From positions 62,001 through 126,000 of the forward strand of contig JAFXBG010000018.1 in NCBI GenBank assembly GCA_017521925.1: a stretch of DNA of 64,000 nt, written 5' to 3'. Of this stretch, positions 43,587 to 52,592 are shown piece after piece. How positions within the stretch are numbered: the first letter of the stretch is position 1; each line of letters begins with the position of its first letter. Origin of the DNA: Clostridia bacterium. GTDB lineage: Bacteria > Bacillota > Clostridia > Oscillospirales > Acutalibacteraceae. The notes beneath the pieces are model-generated. The model saw only the letters and a list, made by a program, of their open reading frames with translations, was not told where the DNA came from and did not search any database. The position numbers were made by a program, and so were the translations under genes.

Positions 43587-44258
43587 ATGTTTATACTCAT
43601 TATCAGAACTGTTCTACTGTACTTCTTTGTTATTATGGCCGTCAGAATCATGGGAAAAAGACAATTAAGCGAAATGCAGACCACAGAACTTGTAATTACT
43701 TTGATTATTGCTGATATTGCATCTATTCCTATGCAAAACACATCTCAGCCTTTGCTTACGGGAATTATACCCATTCTCATACTCATTTGTGCAGAAATCA
43801 TTATAAGCATAATTATGATGAAATCTTCTAAAATACGTAACCTTATCTGCGGTAAACCTGAGGTGCTGATTAACGACGGCGATCTTTGTCAGAAAACTCT
43901 TAGGGATTTAAGGATGACTACAGAGGATTTGTGCGTTCAGTTAAGGCAGTTAGGTATATACAATATAGGTGATATTCAGTATTGTATTATTGAGCCTAAC
44001 GGTAAGCTGAGTGTTCAGCTTAAGCCACAGAAGCGTTCTCCTAACTGTGATCAGTTGCAGATAGCTGTACAGGATTCAGGTATTGAAGCAGTTGTTATAA
44101 GTGACGGTGAGTTCCTTAAGAACTCTATGAAGCTTTGCGGTGTTGATAAAAAGTGGATTATGGATATTCTTAAAGAAGAGGGACTTAATAAGGACCAGGT
44201 TATGATAATGACTGCAAACAGACTTAAAGAATACAATATAATAAGAAAGGTGATTTGA
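43587..44258 (+). CDS. DUF421 membrane protein (YetF-like)
   Basis: A 223-residue protein with three transmembrane segments in residues 1-85 and a cytoplasmic C-terminal part of two small alpha/beta units. The family motifs are present: R-I-M-G-K-R-Q-L-S-E-M-Q-T-T-E-L-V-I-T-L-I-I-A-D near residue 20, G-K-P-E-V-L-I-N-D-G near residue 90, and L-R-Q-L-G-I-Y-N-I-G-D-I-Q-Y-C-I-I-E-P-N-G-K-L-S-V. DUF421 proteins are common in spore-formers; some are made in the forespore. AGGTGA precedes the ATG. It is coupled to the DUF4363 gene by a TGATG overlap. Confidence 0.9.
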   Translation: MFILIIRTVLLYFFVIMAVRIMGKRQLSEMQTTELVITLIIADIASIPMQNTSQPLLTGIIPILILICAEIIISIIMMKSSKIRNLICGKPEVLINDGDLCQKTLRDLRMTTEDLCVQLRQLGIYNIGDIQYCIIEPNGKLSVQLKPQKRSPNCDQLQIAVQDSGIEAVVISDGEFLKNSMKLCGVDKKWIMDILKEEGLNKDQVMIMTANRLKEYNIIRKVI

Positions 44259-44638
44259 TGAATCGAATAGGAATTGGAATTGTTATGTTTATTATCGCAG
44301 GAATAATATGCGGTTGTGAGATTATTACCGTCAGCAACAGTTATAGGAATTTCTCAAATGAGCTTGAAAACATCAGCAGATTGATGAGCGAAGAAAACTT
44401 TGAGCGTGCAGGCAAATTATCATATGAGGTTTTTGAAAACTGGAAAAAAACAGCTAAGCATCTTGATAAATACTTGTATCATGATTATATAGACAATATT
44501 TCTGCTGATATGGCTACTCTGCCCGTATATGCTGATAACAAAGATAAAATAGCAGTAACAGCCCAGATTGAAGACATAAAAATACAGCTCACTTCCCTTA
44601 AAGAAAGTGAGCTGCCTTATCTGCACAATATATTATAA
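44258..44638 (+). CDS. DUF4363 protein
   Basis: A 126-residue protein with one N-terminal membrane helix (residues 4-22; a Cys in I-I-C-G-C could be lipidated but a proper lipobox is uncertain) and an all-helical outer part: F-S-N-E-L-E-N-I-S-R-L-M, W-K-K-T-A-K-H-L-D-K-Y-L and A-Q-I-E-D-I-K-I-Q-L. The W-x-x-x-x-x-x-L-x-x-Y/F-x-x-H/D-x-x-x-x pattern and pairing with DUF421 identify DUF4363. Function is unknown. Its stop codon abuts the stop of the convergent permease gene with no gap, and a ten-base inverted repeat lies inside its last codons. Confidence 0.82.
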   Translation: MNRIGIGIVMFIIAGIICGCEIITVSNSYRNFSNELENISRLMSEENFERAGKLSYEVFENWKKTAKHLDKYLYHDYIDNISADMATLPVYADNKDKIAVTAQIEDIKIQLTSLKESELPYLHNIL

Positions 44639-45460
44639 TTACTTTTTCTTTGAAAATTTCGCTATAAAAGATAAACAAGTGAAAAGCAAAAAAATCGCAA
44701 GGTTATATATTACTATTGTAGCACCAACGGGAACATCATCAAAATAAAAGGATGTAAAAAGACCTGCAATTACGCAAAAGACTGACACTATAACTGAAGA
44801 AATAACTACTGTTATGAAACGTTTACAAAGACGCATAGATGTCAGTGCAGGAAAAATTATCAGAGCTGAAATCAGTAAGGTTCCCAGCATACGCATACCA
44901 ACAACAATAGTAACAGCTGTAAGCACAGATACCGCAATATTATAAACTGAGGTATGTATTCCTGTAGCTCTGGCAAAGCCTTCGTCAAAAGTTACGGCAA
45001 AAATCTTGTTGTAGAAAAGAATATATACCGCAAGCACAAGCACAGTCAGAACCACACTTATAATTATATCGTTCTGCCCTACTGCAAGAATACTGCCGAA
45101 CATATACTGCTGCAAATCGATATTTGTTCCGTTTATGCTGGCAACAAAAACACCTATAGCAAGTGCTGAGCTTGATATAAGAGCTATTGCTGCATCAGCG
45201 TTTACCCTTCCCTTTTCGGTTATACGCAGCAGAAAATATGCCGCCAGCATAACTACGGGAAGAGCAATATAAAGAGGTGTGGAGAAATTCAACACTGCCG
45301 CTACAGATAATGCCCCGAAACCAACGTGAGACAATCCATCGCCAATCATAGAATACCGCTTAAGAACCAATACAACACCTAAAAGTGCACAACAAACTGC
45401 AATAAGCACACCTACGATAAAAGCATTGACCATAAAGGAGTAGCTGAAAATATCAAGCAT
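44639..45460 (-). CDS. Zinc/manganese ABC transporter permease (ZnuB/MntB-like)
   Basis: A 273-residue membrane protein with about eight transmembrane segments, of the ABC-3 family. It shows R-Y-S-M-I-G-D-G-L-S-H-V-G-F-G-A-L, where D-G-L-S-H is the family motif near residue 38, then D-A-A-I-A-L-I-S-S-S and A-R-A-T-G-I-H in the cytoplasmic loop that contacts the ATPase. It imports Zn2+ or Mn2+ together with the ATPase it overlaps by eight bases. The metal-binding lipoprotein and the Zur/MntR regulator are not nearby. Confidence 0.92.
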   Translation of the reverse strand: MLDIFSYSFMVNAFIVGVLIAVCCALLGVVLVLKRYSMIGDGLSHVGFGALSVAAVLNFSTPLYIALPVVMLAAYFLLRITEKGRVNADAAIALISSSALAIGVFVASINGTNIDLQQYMFGSILAVGQNDIIISVVLTVLVLAVYILFYNKIFAVTFDEGFARATGIHTSVYNIAVSVLTAVTIVVGMRMLGTLLISALIIFPALTSMRLCKRFITVVISSVIVSVFCVIAGLFTSFYFDDVPVGATIVIYNLAIFLLFTCLSFIAKFSKKK

Positions 45461-46202
45461 TTTGCTTTACCTCCTTTTCTTTATGGGCACAACTGTCACA
45501 AGGGCATCCCTGAAGCATTATATCCTTGCCTACATTTGAATGCAGATACTGGTGGGTTGATCCGAAGAAACTCTCAGTTTTGCCGAGATAAAAGATGTGG
45601 GAGCTCATTTTGATGGCACCTGTTACGTCATGTGATACCATAATTACGGTAACGCCTTCTTTGTTGAGTTCACTAAGCAAAGAGTAAAATTCAGATGTAG
45701 CTATCGGGTCAAGTCCTGTTGTTGGCTCGTCCAGAAGAATCAGCTTGGTGGTTGCACATAGAGCACGACACAACAATACCCTTTGCTGCTGACCGCCTGA
45801 AAGTTCTGAAAAAGTTCTGTTTCTGAGCTTTGTAATTCCCACACGTTCCATTAATGCTGTAGCTTCTTGCTTCTGCTTCTTTGTGTAAAAAAGTCCGAAG
45901 CGTTTTGAATTAAGAAAGCCCGACATCACAATTTCATATACCGAAGCAGGAAAATCTTTGCTGACAAGGTTTTTCTGTCCCAGATAGCCAATATGGCTCT
46001 GGCTTACACCTTCTGAAAGTCTTATTTCTCCTGAATGTTTTGAAACAAGACCCAGAAGTCCTTTTACCAATGTGGTTTTTCCTGTGCCGTTTTCACCAAT
46101 TATGCTGAGAAAATCTCCTTCATTGACGGTAAACGAAATATCACTGACAATAACTTTTCCCTCATAACCTAAAGAAAGGTTTTGTACTTTTAAAAGCGAC
46201 AA
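45453..46202 (-). CDS. Zinc/manganese ABC transporter ATP-binding protein (ZnuC-like)
   Basis: A 249-residue ABC ATPase. Walker A G-E-N-G-T-G-K-T is at residues 36-43, the signature L-S-G-G-Q-Q-Q-R near 137, and Walker B L-I-L-L-D-E-P-T-T-G-L-D near 157, followed by the H-loop V-S-H-D. It starts with TTG at 46202; no ATG fits, and AGAGGTG lies about nine bases upstream. The C-terminus carries C-P-C-D-S-C-A-H-K-E, a Cys/His cluster that may bind metal, a trait of zinc-linked proteins. It pairs with the overlapping permease. Confidence 0.92.
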   Translation of the reverse strand: MSLLKVQNLSLGYEGKVIVSDISFTVNEGDFLSIIGENGTGKTTLVKGLLGLVSKHSGEIRLSEGVSQSHIGYLGQKNLVSKDFPASVYEIVMSGFLNSKRFGLFYTKKQKQEATALMERVGITKLRNRTFSELSGGQQQRVLLCRALCATTKLILLDEPTTGLDPIATSEFYSLLSELNKEGVTVIMVSHDVTGAIKMSSHIFYLGKTESFFGSTHQYLHSNVGKDIMLQGCPCDSCAHKEKEVKQNA

Positions 46203-46222
46203 AATCCGTCACACCTCTAATC

Positions 46223-46250
46223 AACAAATCGGGCGGTAAATCCGCCCGAC
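46223..46250 (-). terminator. Terminator of the secD/secF-like pair
   Basis: On the minus strand, 12 bases after the secF-like stop, a perfect seven-base GC stem (CGGGCGG/CCGCCCG, 46248-46242 with 46236-46230) is followed by GATTTGTTGATT. The T-run is weak. Confidence 0.65.
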
Positions 46251-46260
46251 TTGAATTATT

Positions 46261-46893
46261 TTAGTTTTTGAAAAGCTTTCCGCAAGCACTGAATGTAAAG
46301 ATTGAAGAAAATACAACTGTTACACATGCGGGAAAAGCATAAAATGTTAAAAGTGTTGCATCCATAAGAAGAGCAGCAATAAAAGCAACAAACAAAATAA
46401 CAAGAATTACAAACAAGAAAAGAAGAAGTCTTCTGAAACCTCTTGCTGAAGGGCTTGTATCTTCCTCTTTGTTGCCCTTTTTGCGGGATGCACCATTTAA
46501 GAAATCAAAGTGAACCACAGAACACATAAATGAAATGCAGATTGCAAGTAAAATTACAGAAAATACATAACCGCAAAGAGGTGCTCTGAAAATAACGCAG
46601 ATAAAAAATGAAGTAAGCGCGGACACACAAGCAGAAAGCGAGGCAATAAGACCTGCTTTGAATCCATGCTTCTTACGGAATCTCAAGCCGAAATAAAGTG
46701 TGACAAGCACGCAAGAAAGAATAACTGTGATTAATGCCTTCAGATAGAAAACAAAACCAAGATTGCCGTCACGATATGCAATAAATGTATCGCCGCCTAA
46801 AATAACAAGTAACAAGGCTCCGATAACTGTAATAGCCAAAGCTGCCAAAGCTACAAGCTTGAAAAGCTTTGCGAAATCAAAAGATTTAGTCAT
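46261..46893 (-). CDS. Reduced SecF-like protein
   Basis: A 210-residue membrane protein with about six hydrophobic segments, in the position of SecF after a SecD-like gene. Start set at 46893 (M-T-K-S-F-D-F-A-K-L-F-K-L), after GGAGG that lies inside the end of secD; the two overlap by eight bases. After the first membrane helix there is only a short loop (G-G-D-T-F-I-A-Y-R-D-G-N), whereas normal SecF has a periplasmic domain of about 100 residues there, and the total is about 90 residues shorter than usual. The F-R-K-K-H-G-F-K-A-G-L-I-A stretch recalls the SecF core. Function is uncertain. Confidence 0.55.
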   Translation of the reverse strand: MTKSFDFAKLFKLVALAALAITVIGALLLVILGGDTFIAYRDGNLGFVFYLKALITVILSCVLVTLYFGLRFRKKHGFKAGLIASLSACVSALTSFFICVIFRAPLCGYVFSVILLAICISFMCSVVHFDFLNGASRKKGNKEEDTSPSARGFRRLLLFLFVILVILFVAFIAALLMDATLLTFYAFPACVTVVFSSIFTFSACGKLFKN

Positions 46894-48307
46894 TGTTTTT
46901 ACCTCCGTACCAAGAAGGTTTGCTGAAAATCTTAAAACTGATAAGACTTCTGAGCATAAGTTCGGGGAAAAGATAACCCATAAAGAAGTTGACAACAGCG
47001 CCAAAGAATAATACATAGCAGAAGTTGTAGATACTGCTCATTGCAAGTCCGCCGAAAATTGCAGTGGTAAGACCTGCTGAACCGAACATAAGCATACCCA
47101 TAAGAGCAATAAAAATGAGAACCATATTGATATCAAAGATATTCTTACGGCTAGATTTGATAGCTTCTTCTGCAGCTGTACGCAAGTGCATATCTGCATC
47201 AAGATTTTCTTTAAGTGTATGAGCCATCAGTGAAACAGAAATTACCGAAAGCACTACGCAAAGTGCCATTGCACAGGCACCTGAAATATCCATAAGGAAG
47301 GTTCTGCCCGGAATACAGAAACCGGAAATAATTGCAACAAGAACGGCAACCTGACCAACCACAGATATAAGTGCGATACCGCCAAATACACGGTAACGTA
47401 AAATCATAAGTAAGGTAATAAGTAAAGTTGCTGCAATACCAACAACAAGGAAGATATCAGATACACTGTAACCAGCAACAGGATCTACAAACTCTACACT
47501 TGCGATGCTCATATCGTAAGGCATCTGTCCTGCGGCGATAATCGAAGAATAAAGCTTAGCCTTACTCTCAGTCATTTCAACACCTGAAACAGAAAGCTGA
47601 CCATCAATCATTTCTTCAGAAACTGTTGGGTTAGCAATCATAAGTTCATCAAGCCATACAGAAATAACCTGATTATAAAGCTGACCGCTCATAGAATTTG
47701 TAAGTGTATAAAGCGCATCGGCACCCTGCTGGTTGAATGCAATATTTACATAATGATATTTTTCATTACCCTCGGGAGCATAGCTGAAATAAGACGCAGT
47801 GGAAATTGTAGCACTATCAAGAAGAACCGTCTTTGCTGTCTCCCCTGCCGGAGTTATAAATGCTCCTGAGTTTGATTCGTCAAGAATCATTTCAGTATAC
47901 TCATCTGAAGGTCGGACAGACACGTAGCCTTTGCTTGCAATAAGCTGTGCAAAGCCTCTTGAGGAATAATCACAATCAATGGTCTGAGGCACCACAACTA
48001 CGATTTCATCAGTATCATCTACAAAATAAACCTCATAGTCATTAAGACCGTAATTTGCCAGACGATTTCTGATAACCTTTGTGTTTGCCTTAAGGTTATC
48101 TGCTGTCATTTCATCATCAGTAGCACTTTTAAGTACAAGCTTAGTAGCACCTGTAGTGTCAATGCCCCAGTCAATATCACCGAAACCCTTGATTACTGTT
48201 GTTTTGTTATCACCCACATAATAACTTATGCCAAAAAGTGAGAAAAAAGAAAACGCCAGTATAAGAATCGCAATGATAAAGGACACAGGTTTTGCAATCC
48301 TTTTCAT
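46886..48307 (-). CDS. Divergent SecD-like protein-export subunit
   Basis: A 473-residue membrane protein: one N-terminal helix (residues 8-28), a long extracytoplasmic domain and about five C-terminal membrane segments, the plan of SecD, which helps pull preproteins through SecYEG. The SecD-type features are G-I-D-T-T-G-A-T-K-L-V-L (family: D-L-x-G-G), the V-I-R-N-R-L-A-N-Y-G-L repeat and L-R-Y-R-V-F-G-G-I-A-L-I in TM2-3. The proton-pathway aspartate expected in the V-D-A-N-V motif is not there: the aligned stretch reads S-V-I-S-V-S-L-M-A-H. The start at 48307 follows GGAGG. Confidence 0.75.
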   Translation of the reverse strand: MKRIAKPVSFIIAILILAFSFFSLFGISYYVGDNKTTVIKGFGDIDWGIDTTGATKLVLKSATDDEMTADNLKANTKVIRNRLANYGLNDYEVYFVDDTDEIVVVVPQTIDCDYSSRGFAQLIASKGYVSVRPSDEYTEMILDESNSGAFITPAGETAKTVLLDSATISTASYFSYAPEGNEKYHYVNIAFNQQGADALYTLTNSMSGQLYNQVISVWLDELMIANPTVSEEMIDGQLSVSGVEMTESKAKLYSSIIAAGQMPYDMSIASVEFVDPVAGYSVSDIFLVVGIAATLLITLLMILRYRVFGGIALISVVGQVAVLVAIISGFCIPGRTFLMDISGACAMALCVVLSVISVSLMAHTLKENLDADMHLRTAAEEAIKSSRKNIFDINMVLIFIALMGMLMFGSAGLTTAIFGGLAMSSIYNFCYVLFFGAVVNFFMGYLFPELMLRSLISFKIFSKPSWYGGKNND

Positions 48308-48444
48308 TTTACTGTACCTCCGTACAAAAAATAACTCTGCTATATACAGAGACATAACAGAGTAATTATAAGTTTATTTTAATAAAAAGTCAATTAAAAG
48401 ATAGAATAATAAAGGATTTTCAGCTAATTTTCAGATATTTCATA

Positions 48445-49731
48445 TTACTGAGCCTTGGCTAAAAGCGCCTCAACAGCTGCAAGACGTGCACACACACAGA
48501 ATACATCCATAGCAACTTCAAGCTCTGATACAGGCGGGAACGAAGGAGCAATACGAATGTTGGAATCTTTGGGGTCATTACCGTTAGGATATGTTGCACC
48601 TGCAGAAGTGAGTACGAGACCTGCATTTTTACACATTCTTACAACATTGGAAGCAGTACCTTCCATAACATCAACGCTTACAAAGTAACCGCCCTTGGGG
48701 TTGCACCACTTAGCAATACCTTTGTCTGCAATCTTAGCATCAAGCTTTTTAAGAACTATATCAAAACGAGGCTTAAGAATCTCTTTATGCTTCTGCATAT
48801 GTGCCTTAACGCCGTCAAGGTCCTTGAAGAAAAGCATATGACGAAGCATATTGATTTTATCATAACCTATGGTCTGTCTCTGAAAACGACGGTGAATAAC
48901 AGCCATTGTCTTCTCACCTGCTGCCATTGCAGCCACACCGGAGCCGGGGAATGTGATTTTAGAAGTTGAACAGAAAATGATTGGAAGTTCTGTGTTACCG
49001 GTTTTACGACACTCATCCATAAGGCTTATTAGTGTGTCACCTTCGTCTGCAATATCGTGGATACAATATGCATCATCCCAGAATATACGGAAATCCTCAG
49101 CCTTAGGCTTTAATGCTGCAAATCGCTTAACTGTTTCTTCAGAATAAGTATAACCCTGGGGATTGGAATACTTGGGAACACACCAGATACCCTTGATTGT
49201 ATCGTCAGCTTCTACCAAAGACTCAATCATATCCATATCGGGACCTGACTCTGACATAGGAACAGGAATCATCTCAAACCCAAAATACTCGGTAATACCA
49301 AAATGTCTGTCATAACCGGGTACAGGACATAAGAATTTTCTCTTCTCTTCAAAAAGCCAGGGCTTACTACCCTCACAAACAGGTGTATTCATAAATGTAG
49401 CAATTGTATCAAACATCAAATTAAGGCTGGAGTTACCGCCAATCATAACCTCTTCAGGTTTTACCTGCATTAATTTAGAGAAAAGCTCACGACAAGAAGG
49501 AAGACCCTCTAAAAGGCCGTAATTACGGCAATCAAGTCCTGTTTTGGATTTACAGTCATGCTCTGAATTTACAATATCAAGCATATGAACAGAAATGTCA
49601 AGCTGTTCGGAAGATGGTTTACCTCGGGACATATCAAGACGGAGTCCCATATCAAGGTACTTCTTATAAGTTGCTTTAAGGCTTTCCTGCTCTGCCAAAA
49701 GCTGTTCTTTAGAATATTCTGAATAATACAT
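48445..49731 (-). CDS. Aspartate aminotransferase-like PLP enzyme (subfamily Ic type)
   Basis: A 428-residue aminotransferase of the branch typified by the Asp_aminotransf/Aminotran_MocR family, not linked to a DNA-binding domain. It has the N-terminal L-D-M-S-R-G-K-P-S-S-E-Q-L-D, then N-Y-G-L-L-E-G-L-P, Y-S-N-P-Q-G, F-W-D-D-A-Y (PLP Asp/Tyr) and the PLP lysine in S-T-S-K-I-T-F-P-G-S-G near residue 258. R-I-A-P-S-F-P-P near the C-terminus holds the carboxylate-binding arginine. Probably interconverts aspartate and oxaloacetate. It stands alone, between secD and the capsule genes' terminator. Confidence 0.88.
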   Translation of the reverse strand: MYYSEYSKEQLLAEQESLKATYKKYLDMGLRLDMSRGKPSSEQLDISVHMLDIVNSEHDCKSKTGLDCRNYGLLEGLPSCRELFSKLMQVKPEEVMIGGNSSLNLMFDTIATFMNTPVCEGSKPWLFEEKRKFLCPVPGYDRHFGITEYFGFEMIPVPMSESGPDMDMIESLVEADDTIKGIWCVPKYSNPQGYTYSEETVKRFAALKPKAEDFRIFWDDAYCIHDIADEGDTLISLMDECRKTGNTELPIIFCSTSKITFPGSGVAAMAAGEKTMAVIHRRFQRQTIGYDKINMLRHMLFFKDLDGVKAHMQKHKEILKPRFDIVLKKLDAKIADKGIAKWCNPKGGYFVSVDVMEGTASNVVRMCKNAGLVLTSAGATYPNGNDPKDSNIRIAPSFPPVSELEVAMDVFCVCARLAAVEALLAKAQ

Positions 49732-49831
49732 TATTGCTCACGCTCCACAGTCAATAATTCATTTCAATAACATTTTATCACATATACTACACGATTTTGC
49801 AAGATTTGTCAACTAATCCTGCAATTTTTCT

Positions 49832-49862
49832 TAAAAAACAACCCACCAAAAATGGCGGGTTG
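49832..49862 (-). terminator. Terminator after the tyrosine kinase gene
   Basis: On the minus strand CAACCCGCC (49862-49854) pairs with the complementary arm at 49847-49839, with a loop ATTTTT and a tail of six T residues (49838-49833). Confidence 0.88.
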
Positions 49863-49869
49863 TGGAAAA

Positions 49870-50589
49870 TCAATAATATTTGTAGTAGCCGTAGTAGCCT
49901 TTGTAGTGCTTTTTCTCATGAACAGAGCAACCAACCTTAAGAAAGCCTAAAATTTTGCTGTCGGCAAGACGGATACTCTGAATAGTTTTCTCGATGTCAC
50001 CGTGAGTGGTAACCTTTTCTCTTACAACAACCACATAACCGCCGATATAATCCTTTAAAAGAAGAGTATCGGTAACAACACCTACAGGAGGTGAGTCAAT
50101 AATAATATATTCATAATCATTACGGATGGTGTTAATTAATGCATCAAAGCTGGTGGAAGCAAGAAGTTCAGAGGGGTTGGGAGGAATTGAGCCTGATGTC
50201 AGAACATCCAGACAAGGAAGAACATCCGAATGGACTGCTTCCTTAAAAGTCTTAAACTTACCTACAACCTCTGAAAGTCCAACAGTGTTGTCGAGTTTTA
50301 AAAGGTTATGAACATTGGGTCGACGAAGGTCACAGTCAATAAGAAGAACTTTTTTGCCCATTTTTGAAAAAGAAATGGCAAGGTTTGAGGTAGCAGTTGA
50401 CTTACCTTCACCTTTTGACCAGCTGGTTACAACAGCAATGTTATTCTCAGCAGCAGAAAGGGAAAAAACAAGGTTTGTTCTAGCAATTTTATAACCCTCA
50501 ACAATAGCAAACTTGCTGTTGTTATTGATTACATTTTTGGATTTGTCGTTAAACCTAATCCTTTTGGATTTGATACCTAATTTTTTCAT
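49870..50589 (-). CDS. Bacterial tyrosine kinase of the CpsD/CapB (YwqD) type
   Basis: A 239-residue cytoplasmic BY-kinase that controls polysaccharide length and export. Walker A S-K-G-E-G-K-S-T is at about residues 57-65, Walker A' V-L-L-I-D-C-D-L-R-R-P and Walker B I-I-I-D-S-P-P-V. The C-terminus is a tyrosine cluster (H-Y-K-G-Y-Y-G-Y-Y-K-Y-Y), where autophosphorylation takes place. It overlaps its membrane activator by four bases (ATGA) and ends at a good terminator. The target operon is not next to it; the glycan genes at 1-3.4 kb are possible partners. Confidence 0.93.
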   Translation of the reverse strand: MKKLGIKSKRIRFNDKSKNVINNNSKFAIVEGYKIARTNLVFSLSAAENNIAVVTSWSKGEGKSTATSNLAISFSKMGKKVLLIDCDLRRPNVHNLLKLDNTVGLSEVVGKFKTFKEAVHSDVLPCLDVLTSGSIPPNPSELLASTSFDALINTIRNDYEYIIIDSPPVGVVTDTLLLKDYIGGYVVVVREKVTTHGDIEKTIQSIRLADSKILGFLKVGCSVHEKKHYKGYYGYYKYY

Positions 50590-51272
50590 TTCTTCTTGGC
50601 ACCGCCTTCCGGATCGAAGTCAACGATTTCTGCAAAAACTGGAATCTCATACATTTTGTAGAGATCGTCAGAAGCTTTGATTGTAGTGTCGATAACTTCA
50701 AGAATAATGGAAATAAGCACAGAAACAACCAAGCCGATAATCAAACCAAGCATCGCATAGCGGGTTGAGTTTGGTGAAGAATGAGTAGAGGGAGCAACGG
50801 CAGGGTCACCGAAAGGAATAGCCTCGCCGCCCTTATAGTACTTTTCTACAACCTCAGGAGCGGTATTACGGACTGCGTTGGCAGTATCGGCACAAACCTG
50901 ACTGTTAGCGCCTGATACTGTTATCTGCATAAAGTTAGACTCCTGAACCTGCTTAACGGTAACAGAGTAGCCTGCGGGCTTGATAGCTCTGATTTCACTG
51001 GCTCCGGCAAACATAATAGAAATATTTTCAGCAAGGTTCTGGGATTTACTGATATCGTTAGAGGACATTCTGCCATCCTCATCAATTTCAGAATCCACAA
51101 CAGTAGTACTGTTTGTCATAATACAAATCATTGTGCTTGCAGAATATGTTTTCTGAATAAAGTTGTCTGAATAAATATACGCACCAAGTGCAAGAACAAC
51201 AGACAGAATAATAATGAGTTTGATGTGAGCAAGCAACATTTTTATTATGTCGTTAATAGTTATGTCTCTCAC
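50586..51272 (-). CDS. Polysaccharide chain-length / kinase activator protein (YveK/CapA, Wzz family)
   Basis: A 228-residue membrane protein with two transmembrane helices (about residues 17-37 and 170-190) and an outer domain between them. The N-terminus has the Wzz pattern (T-I-N-D-I-I-K-M-L-L-A-H) and the second helix is preceded by P-S-T-H-S-S-P-N-S-T-R-Y-A. The cytoplasmic tail D-T-T-I-K-A-S-D-D-L-Y-K-M-Y-E-I-P-V-F docks the kinase. The start is GTG at 51272, after AAAGGAG. It is co-transcribed with the kinase. Only a 51-base gap separates it from OadB upstream. Confidence 0.9.
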   Translation of the reverse strand: MRDITINDIIKMLLAHIKLIIILSVVLALGAYIYSDNFIQKTYSASTMICIMTNSTTVVDSEIDEDGRMSSNDISKSQNLAENISIMFAGASEIRAIKPAGYSVTVKQVQESNFMQITVSGANSQVCADTANAVRNTAPEVVEKYYKGGEAIPFGDPAVAPSTHSSPNSTRYAMLGLIIGLVVSVLISIILEVIDTTIKASDDLYKMYEIPVFAEIVDFDPEGGAKKK

Positions 51273-51323
51273 TTTACCAACTCCTTTAGCTTAAAGTTTT
51301 AGTTATGAATGGTTTTCAAATAC

Positions 51324-52592
51324 TTAACCGAGGATACTGAGAAGCACACCTGCGGCAACTGCAGAGCCGATAACACCTGCAACATTGGGGCCCATAGCGT
51401 GCATAAGAAGGAAGTTTGCGGGATTTTCCTGCTGACCAACCTTATTGGAAACACGGGCTGCCATAGGAACAGCAGATACACCTGCAGAACCGATAAGGGG
51501 GTTAACCTTACCGCCTGTAACAACATACATAAGCTTACCGAAGAGAATACCGCAAGCAGTACCCATACAGAAAGCAATAAGACCAAGAGCAATAATGCCT
51601 AAAGTCTGAGGTTTTAAGAAGTTCTGACCGGTAGCAGTTGCACCAACAGTAACGCCAAGGAAGATTGTTACGATATTCATAAGCTCGTTCTGAGCAGTCT
51701 TGAAGATTCTGTCTACAACACCGCTTTCCTTGAAGAGGTTACCAAGCATAAGCATGCCCACAAGAGGAGCCGCATCAGGTAAGATAAGAGCGATAACGAT
51801 TGTTACGATAATGGGGAACAAAATCTTTTCAAGCTTAGAAACCGGACGTGTAACCTCCATTACAACAGAACGCTCTTTCTTAGTTGTAAGAGCCTTCATA
51901 ATTGGAGGCTGGATAATGGGAACAAGGGCCATATAGGAATAAGCCGCAACAGCAATAGGGCCTAAAAGCTCGGGAGCAAGCTTTGTTGCAACATAAATTG
52001 CTGTGGGACCGTCAGCACCACCGATAATACCGATAGCACCTGCCTGTGCGGGAGTAAACATACCGGGGAAAAATACATTAAGGGCAATCGCACCGATAAA
52101 GGTGATAAAGATACCAACCTGTGCTGCAGCACCAAGGATAAAGCTCTTGGGGTTTGCAATAAGGGGGCCAAAGTCGGTCATGGCACCGATACCAAGGAAG
52201 ATAAGAGGAGGATAAATGCCTAACTTAACACCCTGATAGAGGTAGTAGAAAAGACCGCCGTTATGAGGGTAATTAACGTACTGTATTCCCTCAAGTGTCG
52301 TAACAGGGTAACCTATAGTAGCCTCAGTTACATCAGGATGTGAGGCTAAATATTCGGTTAAAGGAATCATTTCCGTAGAGGGTGCACCCATAATTGCAGG
52401 GAAAAGGTTTACTATGAGCATACCGAAAGCGATAGGCAGAAGGAGCAAAGGCTCGTACTGCTTCTTAATCGCCAAGAAAAGAAGAACACAAGCAATACCA
52501 ACCATAACGTAGTTCTGCCAGGTAAGAGTTGCCAGACCTGAGGTATTGAAAAGATAAACAATGGAATCTAAAAAACCTTGTAAAATACTCAT
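51324..52592 (-). CDS. oadB: Na+-translocating decarboxylase beta subunit (OadB-like)
   Basis: A 422-residue membrane protein with about nine transmembrane segments that couples decarboxylation of a biotin-bound carboxylate to Na+ export. The essential Asp is in G-G-A-D-G-P-T-A-I-Y near residue 193; the second conserved region G-S-A-G-V-S-A-V-P-M-A-A-R-V lies near residue 375. A-P-L-V-G-M-L-M-L-G-N-L also matches. The ATG at 52592 overlaps the OadG stop (ATGA) and follows GGGGG. No alpha (carboxyltransferase) or biotin-carrier gene is in the window, so the acid cannot be named. Confidence 0.93.
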   Translation of the reverse strand: MSILQGFLDSIVYLFNTSGLATLTWQNYVMVGIACVLLFLAIKKQYEPLLLLPIAFGMLIVNLFPAIMGAPSTEMIPLTEYLASHPDVTEATIGYPVTTLEGIQYVNYPHNGGLFYYLYQGVKLGIYPPLIFLGIGAMTDFGPLIANPKSFILGAAAQVGIFITFIGAIALNVFFPGMFTPAQAGAIGIIGGADGPTAIYVATKLAPELLGPIAVAAYSYMALVPIIQPPIMKALTTKKERSVVMEVTRPVSKLEKILFPIIVTIVIALILPDAAPLVGMLMLGNLFKESGVVDRIFKTAQNELMNIVTIFLGVTVGATATGQNFLKPQTLGIIALGLIAFCMGTACGILFGKLMYVVTGGKVNPLIGSAGVSAVPMAARVSNKVGQQENPANFLLMHAMGPNVAGVIGSAVAAGVLLSILG

